From: an uncultured Pelagibacteraceae bacterium
GTDB taxonomy: Bacteria; Pseudomonadota; Alphaproteobacteria; Pelagibacterales; Pelagibacteraceae
Assembly: GCA_902573835.1 (NCBI GenBank)
Contig: CACGKZ010000005.1
Location: forward strand, 16,001 to 71,553
DNA: 55,553 bases
Reading direction: 5' to 3'
Shown here: piece by piece, positions 46,514 through 53,514 of the stretch
Numbering within the stretch: position 1 is the stretch's first letter
Layout: every line of letters begins with the position of its first letter
Translations under genes and position numbers: made by a program
The notes under the pieces: generated by a model
Told to the model about the DNA's origin: nothing
What the model saw: only the letters and a program-made list of their open reading frames with translations
Database searches by the model: none

Positions 46514-47577
46514 CTGCTCAATCCTCTATAATTAGTTGGAACATCCAGGGGATCAAAACCAAAATGATTCAGCCATCTGTAATCGGTTTCAAAAAACGCT
46601 CTTAAATCATTTATTCCATATTTTAACATTGCTAGACGATCTATGCCCATCCCAAAAGCAAATCCCTGATATTTTTTAGGGTCTACTTTAGTATTTTTTA
46701 AAACATTGGGGTGAACCATTCCACAACCTAGGATTTCCAACCATTTATCTCCCTCGCCGATAACAATTTTACCGTTCTCAATTCTGTAACCAATGTCCAC
46801 CTCTGCAGATGGTTCTGTAAATGGAAAATGACTTGGTCTAAACCTCATTTTAATTTTTCTAACTTCAAAAAACTCTCTTATGAAGTAATTTAGACATCCC
46901 TTAAGATGGCCCATAGTTATATTTTTATCTATGTGTAAACCCTCTAATTGATGAAACATCGGTGCATGGGTTTGATCGCTGTCACATCTGTAGGTTCTGC
47001 CAGGCACAATAATTTTAAATGGTGGCTTACCATTTAGCATAGTTCTAATTTGAACAGGGGAAGTGTGAGTTCTTAATAGTGTTTTTTTATTTCTATCAAG
47101 ATAAAAGGTGTCGTGCATATCTCTTGCAGGATGATCTTCTGGTGTATTTAAAGCTGTAAAATTATTATGTTCAGACTCAACATCAGGGCCCTCAGCAACC
47201 GAAAACCCTACTTCAGAAAATATAGAAGATATTTCATCGATTACTTGAGAGACGGGATGAATTTTACCTTGATGAATAGATCTAATTGGTAAAGTAATAT
47301 CTATTTTTTCATCTTTAAGTTTCTGATTTATCTCAAGATTTTCAAAATCTTTAAATTTTTTTTCTATTTTAGATGTTAACTGATCTTTTATTGTATTTAA
47401 TTCTTTAGCGAAATTTTTTCTTTCCTCAGGATTAAGTGAGCCCATTTTTTTAAATTGAAGTGATATTGACCCATTTTTACCAAAAAATTCTGACTTCAAA
47501 TTTTGTAAATCATCTTTATTTTTGATCGCTGAAAATTTACTCTCAAAACTTCTTAAAATGTTATTTAATTCACTCAT
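46510..47577 (-). CDS. pheS: phenylalanine--tRNA ligase alpha subunit
   Basis: The 355-residue class II synthetase subunit has a coiled-coil N-terminus (about 1-90), motif 2 [20 protein letters not shown] and motif 3 [17 protein letters not shown]. It binds phenylalanine and ATP. The gene follows rplT after 46 bases and overlaps pheT by four, within the conserved thrS-infC-rpmI-rplT-pheS-pheT series. Confidence 0.97.
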   Translation of the reverse strand: MSELNNILRSFESKFSAIKNKDDLQNLKSEFFGKNGSISLQFKKMGSLNPEERKNFAKELNTIKDQLTSKIEKKFKDFENLEINQKLKDEKIDITLPIRSIHQGKIHPVSQVIDEISSIFSEVGFSVAEGPDVESEHNNFTALNTPEDHPARDMHDTFYLDRNKKTLLRTHTSPVQIRTMLNGKPPFKIIVPGRTYRCDSDQTHAPMFHQLEGLHIDKNITMGHLKGCLNYFIREFFEVRKIKMRFRPSHFPFTEPSAEVDIGYRIENGKIVIGEGDKWLEILGCGMVHPNVLKNTKVDPKKYQGFAFGMGIDRLAMLKYGINDLRAFFETDYRWLNHFGFDPLDVPTNYRGLSR

Positions 47578-47623
47578 AAATTTTGATTCTTTTATAATTT
47601 ATAAGATAAATCAAAGACCTTAA

Positions 47624-47980
47624 TTAGTTAAGGGATGATTGAACTTTTTTTACAATAGATTTGAATACTTCTGGGTTATTATAGGCTAGTTCTGCCAATA
47701 CTTTTCTATCTAATTTGATTTTTGACTTAGCTAAACCATTAATAAATCTTGAATAAGTTAAACCTTCAGTTCTTACACCTGCGTTTATTCTCTGAATCCA
47801 CAACGACCTAAAATCTCTTTTTTTTGCTTTTCTATCTCTGTAGGCATATTGCATTGCTTTTTCCATAGCTTGTCTAGCTACACGAATAGTATTTTTCCTT
47901 CTACCGTACTGACCTTTTACAGCTTTAAAAACTTTTTTATGTTTTGCTTTACTTGCTACACCACGTTTTGTTCTAGCCAT
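47624..47980 (-). CDS. rplT: 50S ribosomal protein L20
   Basis: The 118-residue protein starts [19 protein letters not shown] and has the L20 core [20 protein letters not shown] and [11 protein letters not shown]. In enterobacteria L20 represses its own operon; no clear operator is recognisable here. It begins one base after the rpmI stop. Confidence 0.97.
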   Translation of the reverse strand: MARTKRGVASKAKHKKVFKAVKGQYGRRKNTIRVARQAMEKAMQYAYRDRKAKKRDFRSLWIQRINAGVRTEGLTYSRFINGLAKSKIKLDRKVLAELAYNNPEVFKSIVKKVQSSLN

Positions 47981-47981
47981 A

Positions 47982-48188
47982 CTATCCTCTTAAATTATAA
48001 GGCATATACGATTTTACTATCTTGGAATCTTGTTTTGACATTATCGTAGTTCCTCTTTGTTTTCTTATTTGATTATTTGTTCTTTTAATCATACCATGCC
48101 TCTTGTTTGCTTGAGGCATTTTAACTTTACCTTTTGCAGTTATCCTAAATCTTTTTTTTGCAGAGCTTTTGGTTTTTAATTTTGGCAT
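47982..48188 (-). CDS. rpmI: 50S ribosomal protein L35
   Basis: The 68-residue basic protein starts [20 protein letters not shown] and contains NKRHGMIKR, the L35 pattern. It lies 57 bases downstream of infC, a gap with no clear terminator or long hairpin, and one base upstream of rplT. Confidence 0.96.
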   Translation of the reverse strand: MPKLKTKSSAKKRFRITAKGKVKMPQANKRHGMIKRTNNQIRKQRGTTIMSKQDSKIVKSYMPYNLRG

Positions 48189-48245
48189 AAATTATCTGGG
48201 TTATATCTATATTAACTTTTCTTTACAAGACACTAATATTCAAGA

Positions 48246-48791
48246 TTAATTGGGCTGAATTATCATTATCATTTGTCTACCTTCAAATTTTGGATGAGTT
48301 TCTACCTTGCTTATATCTTTAGTGTCTTCAATAATTCTTTTCATGAGATCTTTACCCAGTTCCACATGTTGCATTTCTCTACCTTTAAATTTAACCGTAA
48401 ATTTTACTTTATCGCCCTTAGATATAAATTTTTTTGCATTTTTAATTTTAAAATTATAATCATGTATTTCTGTACCTGGTCTTAATTTAATTTCTTTGAG
48501 AGAAACGACTTTTTGTTTTTTTTTGGCTTGATTTGCTTTTTTTTGCAGATCATATTTGTATTTCCCCATGTCCATAATCTTGCAGACAGGTGGATTAGCA
48601 TTGGGTGAGATTTCGATAAGATCAAGGCCTTCGTCTTTGGCGATTTGAATAGCTTGTTTCAATTGCATTACACCTAAATTATTTCCCTCACTTCCAATCA
48701 CTTGAACATCTAAAGCTTTAATTCTCTCATTTGCTTTTGGCCCTTGAGGCTTGCTTCGTCTTTGAAAATAGTTTGGTTTAAAATTTGACAC
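48246..48791 (-). CDS. infC: translation initiation factor IF-3
   Basis: The 181-residue protein has the IF-3 N domain (NERIKALDVQVIG, LDLIEISPNANPPVCKIMD) and C domain (LRPGTEIHDYNFKIKNAKKF, VKFKGREMQHVELG). It blocks premature subunit joining and polices start codons. The start is GTG at 48791, lying directly after the thrS TAA and in the same frame. No ATG occurs in the N-terminal region, so a non-ATG start is required. Confidence 0.96.
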   Translation of the reverse strand: MSNFKPNYFQRRSKPQGPKANERIKALDVQVIGSEGNNLGVMQLKQAIQIAKDEGLDLIEISPNANPPVCKIMDMGKYKYDLQKKANQAKKKQKVVSLKEIKLRPGTEIHDYNFKIKNAKKFISKGDKVKFTVKFKGREMQHVELGKDLMKRIIEDTKDISKVETHPKFEGRQMIMIIQPN

Positions 48792-50711
48792 TTAATTGGC
48801 TGGCATTTTATTTGATTGAGTAATTCGCTTAATTAATTCTTCTCTTTTTATTGTTTCTTGTTTGTCTGACCCTAAAGTTCTCACTGTAACAGTTTTATCC
48901 TTCTCCTCTTTTTTACCACATACCAAAATCATTGGTACTTTGGCTAAAGAATGTTCTCTAATTTTATAACTAATTTTTTGGTTTCTTAAATCCACTTCGC
49001 ATTTTATACTCTCTTTGAACAGATCTTCAAATAACTTTTTTGCGTAATTATTATTATCTTCTGCTATAGAACATACTACTGCTTGTGAAGGTGACAGCCA
49101 AAAAGGAAGTTTGCCAGCATAATTCTCGATTAATATACCTATGAACCTCTCCAAAGAACCAAATAAAGCTCTGTGCAACATAACAGGAATTTGTTTTTCT
49201 CCTGACTTATTAACATAAGAAGCACCTAGTCTTCCTGGTAAATTAAAGTCAACTTGTAAAGTCCCACATTGCCAATCCCTGCCAATCGCATCCTGTAAAA
49301 CAAACTCAATTTTTGGCCCATAGAATGCTCCCTCTCCTTTATTAATTGAATACTCTAATTTAGATTTTTTAATTGCAGTTAATAATGCTGCTTCTGATTT
49401 ATCCCAAATTTTATCGTCACCAACTCTTTTTTCAGGTCGATCAGAATATTTTAAAATCACTTTTTCAAAACCAAGATTTTTATAAATATCTATTATTAAG
49501 TTTGTAACACTTAAACATTCTTGAGTTATCTGATCCTCTGTACAAAATATATGGGCATCATCTTGAGTAAAGGCTCTTACTCGAAGCAGTCCATGCAAAG
49601 CTCCTGAGGGTTCGTATCTGTGAACCTTACCAAACTCAGAGAGTTTTAATGGAAGGTCACGATAACTTTTAAGACCTTGATTAAATATCTGGACACAACC
49701 TGGGCAATTCATTGGCTTAATTGCGAAAATTTTTTCATCTGGAGTTTCTGACGTATACATATGTTCTGCAAACTTTTCCCAATGACCAGATTTTTCCCAT
49801 AGAGTTTTGTCTAACAATTCGGGTGTATTGATTTCTTTATAACCATCAAGTCTTTGTCTAAATCTCATATACTCAACAAGTCTTTGAAATAAAATCCATC
49901 CCTTTTCATGCCAAAATACTGATCCTGGACTCTCCTCTCTAAAATGAAATAGATCCATTTCTTTACCTAGTTTTCTATGATCTCTTTTTTCAGCCTCTTC
50001 TAGCCTATCCAAATATAATTTTAATTGGTCTTTGTTGCTCCAACAAGTTCCGTATATTCTTTGTAACATTTCATTATTAGAGTCTCCTCTCCAATAGGCA
50101 CCTGAAACTTTAGTCAGCTTGAAAGCTTTTCCGATTTTACCAGATGAAGGTAAATGTGGACCTCTACATAAATCGTGCCAAGTATCTCCGTGATGATAAA
50201 TAGAAAGCTCCTCTCCTTTAGGAATACTTTCGATTATTTCTGCTTTGTATTTTTCTCCAATTTTTTTAAAATGTTTGATTGCTTTTTCTCTTTCCCAAAC
50301 TTCTCTTTTAGTTTTGACATCTCTGTCAATTATTTCTGACATTTTTTTTTCAATTTTTTCTAAATCGTCAGAAGTAAAAGGTTCCTTTCTCGCGAAATCA
50401 TAATAAAATCCATTTTCAATTACCGGTCCTATTGTTACTTGTGTACCAGGGAAAAGTTCTTGAACAGACATAGCCATTATATGTGCAGCGTCATGTCTAA
50501 GAACATCTAAACCATCTTTATCATCTGCAGTAATTATCTTTACTTTAGAATTTTTCGTTATTTCAAAACTTAAATCTTTTAGATTTCCATCAACTTCCAT
50601 GATAAGTGCTTTTTTTTCAAGCGATTTACTTATTTTCTTAATTAGGTCAAAGCCGTTAATCTTTTCATCGAAAGGAATTTTTTTTCCATCTAAGAGCTGA
50701 ATATTTGGCAT
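48792..50711 (-). CDS. thrS: threonine--tRNA ligase
   Basis: The 639-residue protein has an N-terminal TGS domain (1-62), an editing domain with HDAAHIMAMSV, and the class II core. The core has zinc ligands in KPMNCPGCVQIF, motif 2 RYEPSGALHGLLRVRAFTQD and a C-terminal anticodon-binding domain. It charges tRNA-Thr and removes mischarged serine. It overlaps the upstream glycosyltransferase by one base. Confidence 0.97.
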   Translation of the reverse strand: MPNIQLLDGKKIPFDEKINGFDLIKKISKSLEKKALIMEVDGNLKDLSFEITKNSKVKIITADDKDGLDVLRHDAAHIMAMSVQELFPGTQVTIGPVIENGFYYDFARKEPFTSDDLEKIEKKMSEIIDRDVKTKREVWEREKAIKHFKKIGEKYKAEIIESIPKGEELSIYHHGDTWHDLCRGPHLPSSGKIGKAFKLTKVSGAYWRGDSNNEMLQRIYGTCWSNKDQLKLYLDRLEEAEKRDHRKLGKEMDLFHFREESPGSVFWHEKGWILFQRLVEYMRFRQRLDGYKEINTPELLDKTLWEKSGHWEKFAEHMYTSETPDEKIFAIKPMNCPGCVQIFNQGLKSYRDLPLKLSEFGKVHRYEPSGALHGLLRVRAFTQDDAHIFCTEDQITQECLSVTNLIIDIYKNLGFEKVILKYSDRPEKRVGDDKIWDKSEAALLTAIKKSKLEYSINKGEGAFYGPKIEFVLQDAIGRDWQCGTLQVDFNLPGRLGASYVNKSGEKQIPVMLHRALFGSLERFIGILIENYAGKLPFWLSPSQAVVCSIAEDNNNYAKKLFEDLFKESIKCEVDLRNQKISYKIREHSLAKVPMILVCGKKEEKDKTVTVRTLGSDKQETIKREELIKRITQSNKMPAN

Positions 50712-51868
50712 TATAAATTTAGAAGTTTTTTATATTCATTAAATGTACTTTGACACATTTTTTCAACATCAAATTTTTTTACTACGTTTTTTCTACCTTC
50801 AACTCCCATTATATTCAATGCCAATTTATCTGTTTCCATAAAAGAATTAATATTTTTAGCCAATTCTCGAGGATCGTCAAACTTATAAAGAATCCCTGTT
50901 TTGTTATTAATGACTGTTTCCATCGATCCTCCTAGTTTAGTTGCAATTATAGGCTTTTGCATAGCTTGGGCCTCTACGGCTACTCTTCCAAATGCTTCTG
51001 GTTCAATGGAGCTTGAAACTACAACATCAGCCAGTGAATAAGCTAAAGGCATCTCTTTGCAGTGTTCTGCGAATATTATTTTCTTATTAATATTATACCT
51101 GTCTATTAGGCTTAGCAGTTTTTTTTTATAGACATTTCTACCTTGATCTGATCCCAAAATTATAGCTTGAAATTTATCATTTTTATAATCTTCAATTAAT
51201 ATGTTTAAAGCCTCAATAAAATTAAGTTGTCCTTTCCAATTTGTTAATCTTCCAGGCAAAAGAATTTTAAACTTATCATCTTGTATGTTCCAATCTTTTT
51301 TTAATCTTAAGAGCTTAACATCAGATATATTCTTAGGATCATAATAATGTAAATTTATTCCCCTAAAGATAACAAGTAGTTTATTTTTTGGTTTCAAATA
51401 GTCTTTATAACTTTCATTAATATGATTAAATATAAAATTCGATCCTGCGATTATTAATTTTGATTTAACCATTACGCTATTATAGAATTTTTTAAATTTA
51501 TTTTTAAAATTATAAGTGCCGTGAAACGTTGTAACAAATTTTCTTCTAGTAAAAAAAGTTGACCAATAACAAGACCATGCAGGGGCTCTGCTCCTGGCAT
51601 GAACGATATCAATTCTATAAATAATTTGTAATAAAATTAAAGCCAGTGCATTAAATATTAAAGCAAATGGATTCTTTAGATGAACTGGAAGTTTAATAAT
51701 TTTTACTTTTTTTCTTCTGACATATTTAATCAAAGGTCCTCCACTTGTTACAATTATTGATTTGCAATCTTTTTCAGCTAAAAAATGTGCTAAATCATAA
51801 CAGCCAGTCTCAGCACCTCCGTACCCTAGTTTTGGTATAACTTGCATTACTTTAAAATTAGATGCCAT
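50711..51868 (-). CDS. glycosyltransferase family 4 protein
   Basis: The 385-residue GT-B enzyme has the N-terminal VIPKLGYGGAETGCYDLA, the donor-domain start KILLPGRLTNWKGQLNFIEA, and the closing SSSIEPEAFGRVAVEAQAM, all typical of GT4. It probably acts in lipopolysaccharide or surface-glycan assembly; substrates are not visible. It is coupled to thrS by a TAATG junction and divergent from the alpha/beta hydrolase. Confidence 0.9.
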   Translation of the reverse strand: MASNFKVMQVIPKLGYGGAETGCYDLAHFLAEKDCKSIIVTSGGPLIKYVRRKKVKIIKLPVHLKNPFALIFNALALILLQIIYRIDIVHARSRAPAWSCYWSTFFTRRKFVTTFHGTYNFKNKFKKFYNSVMVKSKLIIAGSNFIFNHINESYKDYLKPKNKLLVIFRGINLHYYDPKNISDVKLLRLKKDWNIQDDKFKILLPGRLTNWKGQLNFIEALNILIEDYKNDKFQAIILGSDQGRNVYKKKLLSLIDRYNINKKIIFAEHCKEMPLAYSLADVVVSSSIEPEAFGRVAVEAQAMQKPIIATKLGGSMETVINNKTGILYKFDDPRELAKNINSFMETDKLALNIMGVEGRKNVVKKFDVEKMCQSTFNEYKKLLNL

Positions 51869-51875
51869 ATGTTAA

Positions 51876-51889
51876 GATAATATATTATC
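51876..51889. promoter_or_regulatory. perfect 14-base palindrome in a divergent promoter
   Basis: GATAATATATTATC is its own reverse complement and lies in the 38-base gap between the divergent glycosyltransferase and hydrolase genes. Each strand reads GATAAT, close to a sigma-70 -10 element, about 15-30 bases before each start codon. It could therefore be a symmetric bidirectional promoter core or an operator. No clear -35 elements are seen. Confidence 0.4.
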
Positions 51890-51906
51890 AACTTTGACAA
51901 CATAAT

Positions 51907-52671
51907 ATGAAAAAATTTAGATACTACAATATCTCTAGATATAGAAAGCTTAGGTATTCAACCAATAATTTTAATAAAAATCCTTTCATTGTTTTTTTGC
52001 CAGGATTTATGTCTGATATTGAAGGAAAAAAACCAAATTCTTTTCGTTCATTTGCAAATAAAAACCAAATTGGTTTTTTAGCAATTGAATATTCCGGTCA
52101 TGGAAAATCTTCAGGAAAATTTATTGAAGGAAACATAAGTTTATGGACTGATGACGCTAAAAAATTAATTAAAAAAGTTGTAAAAAAAAATAAATTTTTA
52201 ATAATTGGTTCCAGTATGGGGGCATGGATAGCGCTTAACCAATTTAAATTTTTTAAAAATCAAATTGTAGGTATGTTGGGAATTGGCTCAGCTCCAGAAT
52301 TTTTAGATAGGTTGATGTGGAATAAATTTCCAAAAAAAATAAAAAATGAAATAATTAAAAAGGGTATAACTACAATTAATCATGGGGATAAAACAAAATA
52401 TCAATATCCTATTTCACATCAGTTAATCAAAGATGGAAGAAAAAATAAAGTTTTCTCAAAAAAAATATTTAAGAAAATTCATATCTCTATGTTTCATGGA
52501 AAAAAAGATGAAGTAGTTCCAGTTTCTTTTTCAAGAAAAGTTTTATCAATTTTCAAAAAAGCAAATAAAAAATTAGTTGTTATTAAAAATGGAGATCATA
52601 GTCTCTCAGACACAAAATCTTTAAAAAAAATGAAGAATGAGTTAACGAGAATTGTTAAAAATATTTCTTAA
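51907..52671 (+). CDS. alpha/beta hydrolase (ABHD10-like)
   Basis: The 254-residue protein has the oxyanion region FLPGFMSDIEG, the nucleophile elbow GSSMGAW with S103, and the acid/base pair in HGKKDEVVP and NGDHSLS. This arrangement resembles ABHD10-like thioesterases and carboxylesterases of alphaproteobacteria and mitochondria. The substrate is unknown. It is divergent from the glycosyltransferase and overlaps the convergent oxidoreductase gene by 30 bases. Confidence 0.87.
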   Translation: MKKFRYYNISRYRKLRYSTNNFNKNPFIVFLPGFMSDIEGKKPNSFRSFANKNQIGFLAIEYSGHGKSSGKFIEGNISLWTDDAKKLIKKVVKKNKFLIIGSSMGAWIALNQFKFFKNQIVGMLGIGSAPEFLDRLMWNKFPKKIKNEIIKKGITTINHGDKTKYQYPISHQLIKDGRKNKVFSKKIFKKIHISMFHGKKDEVVPVSFSRKVLSIFKKANKKLVVIKNGDHSLSDTKSLKKMKNELTRIVKNIS

Positions 52672-53514
52672 TCCTTCTTTATAAGTAGGATATTTCAATT
52701 TAATGAATAATTTATTTTTCATTTTTTTATTACTCACTTTTTTTGAGTCTTTATAAAATTCTTTTATCATTTTATTTTTAAAATTAGCTATAGGTATTGG
52801 TCTTAAATTTTTAATTTTTAAAAGTTTTGCAGCAAAATTGGCTACTTCTATATTTGTTGCTGGCTTATCATCAGAAGCGTTTAGTATAAGAGAACTTTTT
52901 TGTGAATAAAACATCTTTTTAATAATTCGTGCTAAATCTTCTATTCTTATTCTTGAAAAATATTTTTTCTCTTTAACATAAATACTCTTCTTAGAAATTT
53001 TTTTTAATACGTTACTCTCTTTTGAATAAATTCCTGAAACACGTAGAATATTTATATCAAGCTTGTATAGATTTCTAAATTTAATCCAAGACTTTTCAAC
53101 AATTTTTCTACCTAAACCAAATTTAGTATTTCCTTTCAGTTTTGAATTTTCATTTACCCATTTTCCATTATGATTTCCATAAACACTTGTGGCAGACAGA
53201 TAAATGAGTTTTTTAAATTTTGATTTTTTTAAATATTTGCTAAAAATTTTAAGAACTAAGTCTCTTTTTTTTTGTGGAGGGATAGATATTAAAATGTAAT
53301 CAGCTTGAGACAATGTCTTGATCAATTTTTTATCGTAAAGCTTATCTTTGAACTTAAAGGATACAAACTTTTTTTTGCAAAAAGTCTTTAAAGTTGTTTT
53401 TTTTGTATTAGTAGCACTAAAAGTGAATTTTTTTTTTGATTGCTCTAAATTCTTTATAAGATACCTAGCAGTTTGACCAAATCCAAAAAAAAAAAATCTA
53501 TCTTTATTCATCAT
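52642..53514 (-). CDS. NAD(P)-binding epimerase/reductase-like protein (extended SDR)
   Basis: The 290-residue protein begins with a Rossmann strand and FFFFGFGQTARYL (GxGxxA type). It has LIYLSATSVYGNHNGKWVNE with the extended-SDR Ser/Thr-Tyr region, and later ILRVSGIYSKESN. It resembles YeeZ-like and related NAD-dependent epimerase/dehydratase proteins, with unknown substrate. The start codon shares one base with the gltB stop (TAATG). A run of 12 T on the coding strand encodes F7-F10. Confidence 0.8.
   Translation of the reverse strand: MMNKDRFFFFGFGQTARYLIKNLEQSKKKFTFSATNTKKTTLKTFCKKKFVSFKFKDKLYDKKLIKTLSQADYILISIPPQKKRDLVLKIFSKYLKKSKFKKLIYLSATSVYGNHNGKWVNENSKLKGNTKFGLGRKIVEKSWIKFRNLYKLDINILRVSGIYSKESNVLKKISKKSIYVKEKKYFSRIRIEDLARIIKKMFYSQKSSLILNASDDKPATNIEVANFAAKLLKIKNLRPIPIANFKNKMIKEFYKDSKKVSNKKMKNKLFIKLKYPTYKEGLRNIFNNSR

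Noticed and set aside
48189-48245. A ribosomal-protein leader or attenuator between infC and rpmI
   Set aside because: The 57-base gap shows no convincing hairpin or T tract beyond what is expected in AT-rich sequence.
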